This document shows, in pieces, positions 25,696 to 33,105 of a stretch of DNA of 43,644 nt. The DNA is taken from the NCBI RefSeq assembly GCF_001836165.1, contig NZ_KV827674.1, forward strand, positions 1 through 43,644, given 5' to 3'. The stretch comes from Corynebacterium sp. HMSC036D02. GTDB taxonomy: Bacteria; Actinomycetota; Actinomycetes; Mycobacteriales; Mycobacteriaceae. The position numbers were made by a program, and so were the translations under genes. The number at the start of each line of letters is the position of its first letter. Within the stretch, counting starts at the first letter, position 1. The notes below the pieces were generated by a model. It saw nothing but the letters and a program-made list of their open reading frames with translations. It ran no database searches and was not told where the DNA came from.

Positions 25696-26021
25696 TAGAA
25701 TACACCTGCCGTTTCGCGTCTCACGCCGGGGATACTGCAATCAATGCGGCCGAAGTGTATTAGCTCTTGATTTAGATGTGAGTACGTAACCTCATAGTCA
25801 TCCCCGAGCTCCGCATAAATAGGCGTGGGGTCTATCCAATGTTGAACAACTGTAAGGTGGTCTAGCCAGTTCTGCTCCCAGTCGGGAGCTTCAGCGTAGT
25901 ACTGCATCCAATCCCAGATATGCGCACCGCATGCACAATCAATAGACGCTGAATGCGGTTCCTGATAGCCGTCCCCGTATTCTTTGATGATGGTCACGTG
26001 TCCGTGTACCATTCTAGCCAT
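25695..26021 (-). CDS. Unknown early protein with Cys/His pair
   Basis: 108 residues. A CAC motif (SIDCACGAHIWDWMQYY) and repeated Trp/His residues are seen but no known zinc-finger spacing. Two ATGs are possible (26021 and 26012); the first overlaps the tiny ORF at 26014-26067. Function unknown. Confidence 0.7.
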   Translation of the reverse strand: MARMVHGHVTIIKEYGDGYQEPHSASIDCACGAHIWDWMQYYAEAPDWEQNWLDHLTVVQHWIDPTPIYAELGDDYEVTYSHLNQELIHFGRIDCSIPGVRRETAGVF

Positions 26022-26067
26022 TGTCTTGCTCCATTGCTTCTCGTGCTGCGCGTTCTTGATTAGTCAT
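26014..26067 (-). CDS. Possible 17-residue peptide
   Basis: ATG with AAAGGA about eight bases upstream, reading MTNQERAAREAMEQDNG and stopping inside the next gene's start. It overlaps both neighbours as other genes of this operon do. It may be a real micropeptide or just a coupling device for the 108-aa gene. Confidence 0.3.
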   Translation of the reverse strand: MTNQERAAREAMEQDNG

Positions 26068-26308
26068 TGGTGGTGTCCTTTGTCCATTTGATGTAGGTTT
26101 CGGCCATGTGTCGGTGTGGGGTGTCTGACCATTCTGTGGCTTCTTCTGGGGTGTAGAAGATGATTCCTCCGGTAGGGGTGCGAACTCTCGCACACAGTGG
26201 ATACTGTGCAGTGGGTGTGGGTCGGATTTTCACGAAATACCCTGGCTCGCCCACTCCTGCCGTGTTGTGTTCCGGTTCCTTGTGGTGAAAGCCAACCATA
26301 TTAACCAT
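26060..26308 (-). CDS. Unknown small early protein
   Basis: 82 residues from the ATG at 26308, preceded by AAGGAG. Sequence MVNMVGFHHKEPEHNTAG, later YFVKIRPTPTAQYPLCARVRTPTGGI and FYTPEEATEWSDTPH. The compact beta-rich start suggests a small soluble fold. It overlaps the upstream gene by eight bases. Not recognised. Confidence 0.72.
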   Translation of the reverse strand: MVNMVGFHHKEPEHNTAGVGEPGYFVKIRPTPTAQYPLCARVRTPTGGIIFYTPEEATEWSDTPHRHMAETYIKWTKDTTND

Positions 26309-26633
26309 GCTCTTGCTCCTTGGCGTATTGGGCTGCTGCGAGGACGGTGAGGGCGAAGGCGTTGGCTTCGTCTGGTGTGAGGTCGCCGGGTTCGATTCGC
26401 TGCACCATGACCAGCCCGCCAGGTGCCGTCCACACAACAGGGCCGTTTTCGTCGTCGAGCAGCCAGCCCTTGCCGTCGGGTACGAAAATGCTTGGGTCGT
26501 TCGCCTCCGGCAGGTCTGGTGCTAGGAGTCCCGCCTGTGCGAGTGCTTCTACCGCATCATTCGGGTGGATGCGGAGGTCTCCGGGCCGTCGGGCGGCTTC
26601 AAGCACGTGGAGGGCTTGGTCGTAGTTAGTCAT
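26301..26633 (-). CDS. Unknown early protein, paralogue of the next upstream gene
   Basis: 110 residues from the ATG at 26633. The segment DAVEALAQAGLLAPDLPE aligns with DAAKALADAGLLTPDPPE of the 132-aa protein at 26626-27024; both then carry an IF/IYPDxGxxW stretch, a two-strand region ending in an acidic PGELTP/PGELRF turn, and a C-terminal AYAILAA-like helix. The two look like a tandem duplication that diverged. Function unknown. Confidence 0.75.
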   Translation of the reverse strand: MTNYDQALHVLEAARRPGDLRIHPNDAVEALAQAGLLAPDLPEANDPSIFVPDGKGWLLDDENGPVVWTAPGGLVMVQRIEPGDLTPDEANAFALTVLAAAQYAKEQEHG

Positions 26634-27024
26634 CTTGTGCGTCCTTGTGGTCGCAGGCGGCGAGGATTGCGTAGGCAGTCTCACGCCCCTTGGTGGTGGT
26701 GGAGAAGCGGAGTTCACCAGGGTCAGGGTCTAGCTCCACTGGCTCCCGGTCATCCCCTGCTTCGTCGTGGATGACGTGAATGATGCCGCCTTCCACGCTC
26801 ACGTAGCCGTCTTCCATGTGCCATTCGTGTTCTCCCGTGTCCGGGTAGATGCATGGCTCGGGCGGGTCTGGGGTGAGTAGGCCCGCGTCTGCGAGTGCTT
26901 TGGCTGCGTCTTGGCTGGCACCACCCAGGGCGTAGACCTCTTGGATTACCTGCACGGCTTGGGCCATTTTGTCGGCACCAGCAGCGATGTGCGCTAGGGC
27001 GCGGTGAAGCTTGTCTTTATCCAT
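26626..27024 (-). CDS. Unknown early protein, paralogue of its neighbour
   Basis: 132 residues. An N-terminal helical segment (HRALAHIAAGADKMAQAVQVIQEVYALGG) is followed by the DAAKALADAGLLTPDPPE motif shared with 26301-26633. Acidic overall. The start overlaps the upstream stop by eight bases. See the neighbour for the duplication evidence. Confidence 0.75.
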   Translation of the reverse strand: MDKDKLHRALAHIAAGADKMAQAVQVIQEVYALGGASQDAAKALADAGLLTPDPPEPCIYPDTGEHEWHMEDGYVSVEGGIIHVIHDEAGDDREPVELDPDPGELRFSTTTKGRETAYAILAACDHKDAQDD

Positions 27025-27409
27025 TGTGGTCTCCTAGGATGTCCAAGATTCGGTTATAGATGGTCTTGTGGGTGGTGATGATTCCTGCGCCGCCTGCTTC
27101 CGGTGCTTGCTTCACTAGGGCGTTGTGTGCTTGCGCTTCGTCGTTAGCCCAGGCAATAAGCTCTTCCCTCATGCGTAGGACTTCCTGTGCGAGGTCTGGG
27201 GCGGCTGCTGCGAGGGGCAAATTTCCGGGGTATTCATCCGTCACAGAGTCACCACAGACACCAAACAGGGATCGTTCTGCGGCGTAGACTTCGTGCATGA
27301 TTTCCTCGGTTCCCCATGGGGTATCTTCGATGCCCTCACTGAAGCGCCACGGGCCGGGTGCGGCTTCAGCCAGTAGGCGCTTCAGGTTGGTGGTGCTCAG
27401 GTCAGTCAT
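27017..27409 (-). CDS. Ead/Ea22-like phage protein
   Basis: 130 residues. The N-terminus LSTTNLKRLLAEAAPGPWRF, then a WGTEE...AAERSLFGVCG stretch and the LAAAAPDLAQEVLRMREEL helix, is the pattern of Ead/Ea22-like proteins found in the early region of many lambdoid and actinobacterial phages (PGPW near the start, 'AAAPDLA' before a helix). The biochemical role of that family is not established. Confidence 0.72.
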   Translation of the reverse strand: MTDLSTTNLKRLLAEAAPGPWRFSEGIEDTPWGTEEIMHEVYAAERSLFGVCGDSVTDEYPGNLPLAAAAPDLAQEVLRMREELIAWANDEAQAHNALVKQAPEAGGAGIITTHKTIYNRILDILGDHNG

Positions 27410-27593
27410 CGGTGTTCTCCGTTTCGTGTCGGTTGTTGGCGGTGGGGCGGTAGACCCAGAATGGTGAAGGGGCGAACGGTATGTCTGGCGGGTAGTGCAG
27501 TGCGCGTTCTACGGTGCGTAGCCACCGCCAGCCATGCTCTTCAGTTCTGACGGGGTACCATGCAAACCAGCGATGCCAAGGGCCAGTGCTCAT
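27402..27593 (-). CDS. Small tryptophan-rich protein
   Basis: 63 residues, WHRWFAWYPVRTEEHGWRWL at the start, eight or so aromatic residues in the first half, and a polar tail. Related in look to the 78-aa protein at 25103-25339. Four-base and eight-base overlaps tie it to its neighbours. Function unknown. Confidence 0.72.
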   Translation of the reverse strand: MSTGPWHRWFAWYPVRTEEHGWRWLRTVERALHYPPDIPFAPSPFWVYRPTANNRHETENTDD

Positions 27594-27967
27594 TCCTGCA
27601 CCTCTGTGAGGGTGTAGCGCTTGCCGGTCGGTGTGAGGTATCCCTCAAACTCCGTTCTCTTGCACAGCAATGAGGGATCAGTCTCAATAGGGATGCAGAT
27701 GATCCACTGGTCTCGGACCTCCCCAATCATGGCTACTAGCGGCCCATTCTTTATTTTCGCCTCGGCCAAGAAGTGCTCTTCATCGTTCCATACCACGTCA
27801 GCCATTGTGGGGCGGGGTCGTGGTGGCAGCGCTTTGAGGATCATTTCCTGATAGTCCTCTACTATCCCTTCGTTCAGGGGTACAATCCCGGGCTTTGTTG
27901 CCAGGCGTGCGAGCCTTTCTACGGCGTAGTGCGCGGCTTCGATTTGTTCTCGGTTTAGTTCAGTCAT
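27590..27967 (-). CDS. Unknown early protein
   Basis: 125 residues from the ATG at 27967, which overlaps the upstream stop. The N-terminal helix EQIEAAHYAVERLARLATKP is followed by a beta-rich part (LVAMIGEVRDQWIICIPIET) and a YLTPTGKRYTLTEVQE end. Soluble; no family recognised. Confidence 0.72.
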   Translation of the reverse strand: MTELNREQIEAAHYAVERLARLATKPGIVPLNEGIVEDYQEMILKALPPRPRPTMADVVWNDEEHFLAEAKIKNGPLVAMIGEVRDQWIICIPIETDPSLLCKRTEFEGYLTPTGKRYTLTEVQE

Positions 27968-28350
27968 TTGCTCTCCTTGATGTGGTTTAAGAGTCGGTTC
28001 CAGTCGGGGTCGTCGATTCGGGTGAGGGTGGTGCGCTGGCTGTAGGTGTCGCGCCTGTTGCGGCATTCTTCCCGCACGTCGCGGGCGATGACACGGCGCG
28101 TGTTGTCCGACAGGTCATCCCAGTGCTTAATGACCCAGTCCACGGTCTCCTTGACTGTGTAGGTGGCGCGGCCACGGGCGTAGCGCACAGCGCCGATGAC
28201 TAGGAACTCGTCATGAGGGCCAAGCACAATCGGGTCACGCTGCCGCCAGTTGTCAGGATTTTCTTCCTTCGGTGTGTAGCGCTCGTCGTACAGAATCTGG
28301 TCGTCTTTGCGGATGTCACGCACCCGCTCCCAGTAGTCGTCTTCGGTCAT
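27964..28350 (-). CDS. Unknown early protein
   Basis: 128 residues, highly charged, with DDYWERVRDIRKDDQILYDERY at the start and a C-terminal TLTRIDDPDWNRLLNHIKESK. A middle helix (DNTRRVIARDVREECRNRRD) is strongly basic/acidic. It follows the nuclease gene by a four-base overlap, so it may work with DNA metabolism, but no motif proves this. Confidence 0.72.
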   Translation of the reverse strand: MTEDDYWERVRDIRKDDQILYDERYTPKEENPDNWRQRDPIVLGPHDEFLVIGAVRYARGRATYTVKETVDWVIKHWDDLSDNTRRVIARDVREECRNRRDTYSQRTTLTRIDDPDWNRLLNHIKESK

Positions 28351-28712
28351 TGTCCTGGTCCTTTGAGTAGTTGGGTGAGTGTGGCGAGGTCGGTGATTAC
28401 GTATTGGTCGGCGGGGTTGGTGGTGCCTTTGCGTTTGGCTATGACGATGCCGGCGTAGGCGTTGTCATTCAGCGCTTCTTGGTGGGCTTCGCGTAGCCAT
28501 TGGGCTGGTTGGAGTCGTCCGCCGTAGTCTTTGCATTCGATGACGATGCGTGCGCCGTGGCTGTCGCGGACGTTGGCGATGTCGCCGCAATCTTTCGCCC
28601 CGGTTTTGACGCGGCGGTCTATGCGGTCATCGAGGTTGGCGGCGAGGTAGTCAGCGATGGAGCGCTCAAAGCGTGCGCCGGCTTGTTTTGCGGTTTTTCG
28701 TGTTCTGCTCAA
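28347..28712 (-). CDS. PD-(D/E)XK nuclease, Holliday-junction-resolvase-like
   Basis: 121 residues from the TTG at 28712, which overlaps the stop of the initiator gene (TTGA); no ATG is available before the conserved region. The core has a Glu/Arg helix (GARFERSIADYLAANL), GDIANV (Asp) and IVIECKDYG (E-x-K) followed by AREAHQEAL-type helix (WLREAHQEALND), the layout of archaeal-Hjc/phage resolvases. It could resolve recombination or replication intermediates made by the RecT/YqaJ system. Confidence 0.8.
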   Translation of the reverse strand: MSRTRKTAKQAGARFERSIADYLAANLDDRIDRRVKTGAKDCGDIANVRDSHGARIVIECKDYGGRLQPAQWLREAHQEALNDNAYAGIVIAKRKGTTNPADQYVITDLATLTQLLKGPGQ

Positions 28713-29863
28713 AATGGCGCTTTCTTTCGTTTCTGGCGTGTTTGGGTGTTGGTTTGGGGTGATTGCCCATCGGCGGGCTGTTTGTCGCTCTGTGGGGCTG
28801 CTGGGCCATGATTTGGGGGTGTTGCGGTGTTGTGGTCGCAGCGCCATGCCTCCCCCGCCTCATACCTCATGCCGTTGTCGTCACACAGGTCGCAGGCATC
28901 AATCGCGGCGCGGCGGGCTTCCTTCTCAGCCTCAGCGGCCCGGGCATCCTCCGCCTCAGTGCCCTCACGCAACTTTTGGCATTCACGGCACGGCTCATCC
29001 ACCCACTCCCCATCCGGGATGTGACGATGCTTCGGGCAACGAGTGCGTGCGGCGTAAGCCGCCGCCAACTCGTCGAGACTTTCAGGAGGGGGGTTCGATG
29101 CGTCCGACTCCGCACCTTCGTTGGCGGTGGTTTGGTTTCCCCTTCTCCCCCGAACCCCCTCAACCCCATCCTGCGTTTCCACCCTCTGCGAACGTCTAGA
29201 AAAGGTTGTGGTTGTGGTTGTGGTTGTAGGGCTAGGGTCAACGCTAGGGTCAACCGAACCCTTAGGTTCACCCTTAACGCTAGGGTCACTGGAAGGGTCA
29301 ACCTTAGGGTCAACGGCACCCTTAACGTAAGGGTCAACCGAGGGGTCAACGCTAGGGTCAACCTTAGGGTGAATGGAAGGGTAAACCGAGGGGTCAATGG
29401 AAGGGTCAATAGCGCGTTTCTTCAACAACGCCAACGCCTCATCAGACCCCCAACCCTTAAACTCTGGGTGCTCCTCATGCAGCCTCCGAAGCTCCCACAC
29501 CACAACACCCTTAATCGCCCTCGAGCCCACAGCAGCAAACTCACGCGCCATCGTCGTCGCCAAATTCCGTTGCTTCATCAACCCGTCATGCCGCACAAAA
29601 GTCCGCACCAAGAACTCATCCGTATCCTCATCAACCACGATGAAACGACCATCAATAAGTTCACAGGCAGCACGCTCAACATCCTGCCGCGTCCAGGACG
29701 CGCACATCCCAGCCAGACGGCCCGCATGCCACGTTCCCACGCCGGCGCGGTTCATGGTGGGGTGCGAGATGAGCACAAAATACAGCAGTTGAGCGTTGTT
29801 ACTCAGGTCAAGGAACGAATCATCGTTCCAGATAGACAACTTAATCTGAGCAAAATCCCTCAT
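28709..29863 (-). CDS. Replication initiator/replisome organiser with internal repeat
   Basis: 384 residues. Residues 1-150 (RDFAQIKLSIWNDDSFLDLS, then NAQLLYFVLISHP and a winged-helix-like tract) match phage replisome-organiser N-terminal domains. Residues 150-225 are a low-complexity linker of four-residue VDPS repeats followed by eight threonines. The C-terminal part has two cysteine pairs (CPKH/CREC and CDLC with a later C), a possible zinc module. The repeats at DNA level look like iterons, so the gene probably carries its own origin, as lambda O does. No helicase gene is seen; host DnaB would be recruited. Confidence 0.8.
   Translation of the reverse strand: MRDFAQIKLSIWNDDSFLDLSNNAQLLYFVLISHPTMNRAGVGTWHAGRLAGMCASWTRQDVERAACELIDGRFIVVDEDTDEFLVRTFVRHDGLMKQRNLATTMAREFAAVGSRAIKGVVVWELRRLHEEHPEFKGWGSDEALALLKKRAIDPSIDPSVYPSIHPKVDPSVDPSVDPYVKGAVDPKVDPSSDPSVKGEPKGSVDPSVDPSPTTTTTTTTFSRRSQRVETQDGVEGVRGRRGNQTTANEGAESDASNPPPESLDELAAAYAARTRCPKHRHIPDGEWVDEPCRECQKLREGTEAEDARAAEAEKEARRAAIDACDLCDDNGMRYEAGEAWRCDHNTATPPNHGPAAPQSDKQPADGQSPQTNTQTRQKRKKAPF
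29197..29408. repeat. 12-bp-phased repeat tract, candidate replication origin
   Basis: On the plus strand AGGGTCA or a close variant starts at 29234, 29246, 29264, 29282, 29294, 29306, 29330, 29342, 29354, 29366, 29378, 29390 and 29402. Nearly all spacings are 12 bp or multiples of 6. Next to it, 29203-29229 is a GGTTGT hexamer repeat (encoding the threonine run). The tract codes for VDPS repeats, so protein and DNA roles are both possible. Confidence 0.7.
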
Positions 29864-29999
29864 CTTCTTTTCCTCCTTTCTCTATGCTTTGGAACAGTTG
29901 GATGAGTGCGTCGAGGAACATGGGCGTGGCGCAGTACACGTCTTGGGATTCGAGCCAGGCGCGCATGTCTTCGCGAGCACGGTGGTCAGGGTTAGGCAT
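29841..29999 (-). CDS. Small protein before the initiator gene
   Basis: 52 residues, MPNPDHRAREDMRAWLESQD at the start and GGKEDEGFCSD at the end, overlapping the initiator start by 23 nt. The initiator's AAAGGAGGAAAAG ribosome site lies inside it. No clear ribosome site precedes its own ATG (it follows a terminator by 28 bases), so expression is uncertain, but composition and overlap suit this operon. Confidence 0.5.
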   Translation of the reverse strand: MPNPDHRAREDMRAWLESQDVYCATPMFLDALIQLFQSIEKGGKEDEGFCSD

Positions 30000-30027
30000 G
30001 GGTTAAAGTCCGTTGGGGCTGAAATAA

Positions 30028-30065
30028 ACCCCGCCTGTGGACTATCGAGGTCCTAACAGCGGGGT
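30028..30065 (-). terminator. Intrinsic terminator before the replication genes
   Basis: On the minus strand ACCCCGCTGT pairs with ACAGGCGGGGT (one bulged G), with an inner GGAC/GTCC stem, followed by TTTATTTC. It ends the SSB-recombination transcript and would separate it from the initiator gene unless antitermination occurs; a new promoter for the initiator was not identified. Confidence 0.78.
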
Positions 30066-30271
30066 CATGCGGTGGGGTCGACGAGGACGGTGGAGGTTGC
30101 TTTAAGGGCGAAGCGCCCGTCGCGGGTTGCCCCGTACACGTAGTCGCCGTCTTGGGTGGCGTAGACCAGGCGGTCGGGCACCAGGGTGGGGTCATACGTG
30201 TCGGGGTCCAGGACAATGCGGCAAACCCTGTGATTAGGTAGGTCTGCCGCCGCCATCTCCTGGTAGGGCAT
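30065..30271 (-). CDS. Unknown small early protein
   Basis: 68 residues. MPYQEMAAADLPNHRVCRIVL, then beta-rich VYATQDGDYVYGATRDGRFALKA. The stop lies at the edge of the terminator hairpin, making it the last gene of the SSB transcript. Not recognised. Confidence 0.72.
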   Translation of the reverse strand: MPYQEMAAADLPNHRVCRIVLDPDTYDPTLVPDRLVYATQDGDYVYGATRDGRFALKATSTVLVDPTA

Positions 30272-30474
30272 CAGTACTCGCCTCGTCTGATGAGGGCGAT
30301 GACGTGTGCAGCCGCTTTGGCCATATCTGCTGCCCCGAGGTCTTGCAATTCTGCGGGGGTTGGATCATCGTTGCTGTAGTGCTTGAGGTGGTCGATGTCG
30401 TAGGCGTAGGCGAGGAGTCTGCCCTCTAGCTTTTTCAGCTTTTCTTGGTAGTAGGCGGCATCCATACCAGTCAC
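30271..30474 (-). CDS. Unknown small helical protein
   Basis: 67 residues, mostly helical and charged (AAYYQEKLKKLEGRLLAYAY; ADMAKAAAHVIALIRRGEY). It lies between SSB and the 68-aa gene with end-to-end spacing. Could bind SSB or DNA, but nothing shows it. Confidence 0.7.
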   Translation of the reverse strand: MTGMDAAYYQEKLKKLEGRLLAYAYDIDHLKHYSNDDPTPAELQDLGAADMAKAAAHVIALIRRGEY

Positions 30475-30945
30475 CTAAAAGGGAGGTTCGCCTTGCTGGC
30501 CTACGGGTGCGGGGTCACCCCACGCCCCCGTAGTGGCGGTCTGGCCCTGGGACGCGGCCTGATTCCACTGCTGCTGAGCCGAAGACTGCTGCGCTCCCTG
30601 GCCCTGCCCGCGTGGGATGAAGGTGACATCATCGGCGTTAATCTTGTGCTTACTGCGCTTGTCGCCGGTGTTTTTGTCTTCCCAGCGGTCTTGCTTCAGA
30701 CTGCCTAGGACGATGATGGGGCGTTTGCCGTTTTGGGTGTAGTCGTGGAGGAAGTTCTCTCCCTTCTTGCCCCAAAATGTCACGTCGATGAAGCAGGGTT
30801 CGCCGTCCTCCCACTGCTGGGATTGTTGGTTGTACTGCCTCGTGTTGTGGGCGATGGTGAACTCCACAACGGACTTACCGTTGGGGGTGAAGCGCTGCAC
30901 AGGTTCCTTCGTCAGGTTGCCGCTAATCGTGATGTGGTTGACCAT
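30475..30945 (-). CDS. ssb: Single-stranded DNA-binding protein
   Basis: 156 residues. OB-fold SSB features: MVNHITISGNLTKEPVQRFT, VVEFTIAHNTRQYNQQSQQW, FIDVTFWGKKGENF, and KRPIIVLGSLKQDRWEDKNT. The Gln-rich linker and GEPPF-type tip replace the bacterial DDDIPF end, keeping the Pro-Phe that recruits partners. It coats single strands during replication and RecT-mediated annealing. Directly adjacent to the recombinase gene. Confidence 0.95.
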   Translation of the reverse strand: MVNHITISGNLTKEPVQRFTPNGKSVVEFTIAHNTRQYNQQSQQWEDGEPCFIDVTFWGKKGENFLHDYTQNGKRPIIVLGSLKQDRWEDKNTGDKRSKHKINADDVTFIPRGQGQGAQQSSAQQQWNQAASQGQTATTGAWGDPAPVGQQGEPPF

Positions 30946-31785
30946 CTACTTTTCCCCTTCCAGCTCTTGCCAGCGGGCGCGGCACAAGTCCATTACTTCG
31001 TCTGGTACCTCACCTGATTGCTTCAGGTTGGCGGCGAAATCGTTGACCTGCTCCGAGGTGGTGAAACTCTCCAAAGTCTCCCGAACATCGTTGATGAGGT
31101 CATCATCAACCACCACCGGCTCCTTCTTCGTGGTCAACGCAGGCACCGGCGCAGCCTCAGCCTTCGCACGCACATCCTCACGAGTCGCGGTAGCCGTCAC
31201 CGGCTTCGGGGTAAACGCCGCGTCCTCCGTCTCTGAGTAAAGGCCCATCAGCGGCCCGGCAGCAATCATGCGAGACAGCTCAGCCTGGCACTTAGAGCGC
31301 AGCATCTCCTGTGGATTCGTACCATAACGCTTATTGGATACATAGCCCGCTTTCTTAGCGCGCTCCATCGTCCACGTCACCGACTGCTCAGGCCCACCAG
31401 GCTTACGGCCTGCCCACGTCACCGACTCGTCAGAGGCTTCGACCTCCCACAGCTCACATCCCGCGTTCTCCGCCACCGCGACCATGGCGCGGGCGTACAT
31501 GCCGGTCTTACCGTTGATGACGAAGAATGCTTCCAGTGCCCCGTCGGGGTCGAAGCCCAGGGCGGTACCACGGATGATGGCGGCGGCGGCATCCATGGGC
31601 TTGTTCTTGTAGATGGTGGGGCATGCGCCGGTCTTGGTGATGAAGTCGGCGTAGTCGAATGCCATGGCTTTCAGCTCAGCGTGCTGGCGGAGCTTGGCCA
31701 CGCCCTTCTCCATGAGGGTTGGTGCCTTGTTGGGGTCGTAGAGGGTTGGGGTTTGGTCTGGGTTGTAGGTGGAAATGTCAGTCAT
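30946..31785 (-). CDS. RecT-family single-strand annealing protein
   Basis: 279 residues. DYADFITKTGACPTIYKNKP, AAAIIRGTALGFDPDGALEAFFVINGKTGMYARAM and YVSNKRYGTNPQEMLRSKCQAELSRM match the RecT-like core of actinophage recombinases. It pairs with the YqaJ exonuclease upstream to anneal or invade strands. The C-terminal 90 residues are acidic and probably contact SSB or the exonuclease. Start overlaps the exonuclease stop. Confidence 0.85.
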   Translation of the reverse strand: MTDISTYNPDQTPTLYDPNKAPTLMEKGVAKLRQHAELKAMAFDYADFITKTGACPTIYKNKPMDAAAAIIRGTALGFDPDGALEAFFVINGKTGMYARAMVAVAENAGCELWEVEASDESVTWAGRKPGGPEQSVTWTMERAKKAGYVSNKRYGTNPQEMLRSKCQAELSRMIAAGPLMGLYSETEDAAFTPKPVTATATREDVRAKAEAAPVPALTTKKEPVVVDDDLINDVRETLESFTTSEQVNDFAANLKQSGEVPDEVMDLCRARWQELEGEK

Positions 31786-32678
31786 TACTGCTCCTTGATA
31801 GTGAGGCGTGTGTAGCCTTCGCGGGTTTTGGTCTTGAACTTGGTGTAGAGGTCTGCGTGCGCTTTTCGGAACGCGGCAGAATCAAACACCTTGCTTGGTT
31901 GCGTGGTGGAGACGGTGAGGTGGTAGCCGCCGTAATCACCGGTGTGTGAGTCACCGGTCAGCGCCAGGATTTCCGCCTTGAGGGCGTTGATGCGCTTCTT
32001 GAGGTCGTCGACTTCGGCGGTGAGCATGGCGTATTGGGCAACAAGGTCGGTGACGTTGTCCACCTGGTCGAGGCTGGTGATTTCGCCCATCCACTCTGGT
32101 GTGGTGCCATCCAACCAGGCGAACCACTCAGCGGCGGTGTCCATCAACTCCTGCGCGAACTTCGGGTCGTAGAGGATGGTGCGGTGGTCGAGGGCTACCG
32201 GCGTGAAGTCCTCATGTACCTCCACCAACAGGGCGCAGGCTTCTGCCCCGGTGTAGTGCATGTTTGCCTGAATCTGTGCGTAGTACTGATTAGGGCACCA
32301 GTCATGCCAGCGGCCACCTTGAAACGGCTCAGTGCTGGTCTTAATCTCCCCAATGACTTCTAGGTCTTCGGCGTAGAGGTCTGGGGTGCAGGACAGGCGT
32401 TCATCATCGGGTAGGAAGATGGTCTGTGGCTCCGCGTTGTAGACGAGGCGTGAATCAACTTCGTCTATCAGCACCTGGGCCAGGAGTGGTTCGCGGGCGC
32501 TGCCCCACTCTGTGTATTGGTTGCCGTGGAACTTCGAGCCATGTTCCTTAGCGTCGCGCACCTCATGCCACGTTGCGGCATTCCTACTACAGTGCAGGCG
32601 CGCCAACTCCGTCGAGGTCAACTTTCCTTGACGAAACGCCAGCCAGTCCTCGTTGTCTGCCGGTTCGTAGCGTCTCAC
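31785..32678 (-). CDS. YqaJ-like viral recombinase exonuclease
   Basis: 297 residues. WLAFRQGKLTSTELARLH (R and S/T of YqaJ motif I), LSCTPDLYAEDLEVIGEIKTS (D...E-x-K active site) and WCPNQYYAQIQANMHYTGAE are the lambda-exonuclease/YqaJ signature. It resects double-strand ends to give single strands for the RecT-like protein. A coiled coil (AEVDDLKKRINALKAEILAL) lies near residue 225. Position next to RecT supports a RecE/RecT-type pair. Confidence 0.9.
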   Translation of the reverse strand: MRRYEPADNEDWLAFRQGKLTSTELARLHCSRNAATWHEVRDAKEHGSKFHGNQYTEWGSAREPLLAQVLIDEVDSRLVYNAEPQTIFLPDDERLSCTPDLYAEDLEVIGEIKTSTEPFQGGRWHDWCPNQYYAQIQANMHYTGAEACALLVEVHEDFTPVALDHRTILYDPKFAQELMDTAAEWFAWLDGTTPEWMGEITSLDQVDNVTDLVAQYAMLTAEVDDLKKRINALKAEILALTGDSHTGDYGGYHLTVSTTQPSKVFDSAAFRKAHADLYTKFKTKTREGYTRLTIKEQ

Positions 32679-32863
32679 TTCTTTCCCTTCTCGTCATAGC
32701 GGGCCAAAGTCATGTCAGTCAGCGTGCACGCAATGTCAGGCTCATAGCCACGGTCCATGAAGGCCTGCATCACGTCGTCCGCCTCTTCAATCAACGGCTC
32801 CATGTAGAGGAAGTGCGGGGTGATACTGGTCAAATGTTGCGGCATCTTATTCGGTGTATTCAT
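32675..32863 (-). CDS. Unknown small early protein
   Basis: 62 residues, PHFLYMEPLIEEADDVMQAFMDRGYEPDIACTLTDM. Acidic and helical; four-base overlaps on both sides. Not recognised. Confidence 0.72.
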   Translation of the reverse strand: MNTPNKMPQHLTSITPHFLYMEPLIEEADDVMQAFMDRGYEPDIACTLTDMTLARYDEKGKK

Positions 32864-33105
32864 GTCATCCTTTGGGTGTTGAGAATCTTCTTCGCGTGGC
32901 GGGCATGCTCATCGCAGAACCGGAAACCACGCCCCAAATCAAGGTCATCAGTTCCGATGCGGGTGCAGGCGTGGTAGAGACAGCCGTGCTCATCGCGGTA
33001 AGCAACGAGCGCTTTCGTGGCCTCCGGCTGCGTCTTAAAAGAGGTGGGGCGTGGGATGTTTACCCACCAGCGGCCACGCTTAAATCGTGCTGGGGTGAGC
33101 TCCAT
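32860..33105 (-). CDS. Unknown small protein with C/H residues
   Basis: 81 residues. FKRGRWWVNIPRPTSFKTQPEATKALVAYRDEHGCLYHACTR and a later FCDEHARHAKK. The CLYHAC and CDEH pairs could bind a metal, but the spacing is not a known finger. It overlaps the upstream HTH gene by 46 bases in another frame. Confidence 0.7.
   Translation of the reverse strand: MELTPARFKRGRWWVNIPRPTSFKTQPEATKALVAYRDEHGCLYHACTRIGTDDLDLGRGFRFCDEHARHAKKILNTQRMT

Noticed and set aside
29234..29408. CRISPR-like array
   Set aside because: The unit is 12 bp with no unique spacers, and it is coding. It is a simple phased repeat.
28763..29905. 380-residue plus-strand frame
   Set aside because: Antisense to the replication initiator; its repetitive Val-Asn-Arg content just mirrors the repeat tract.
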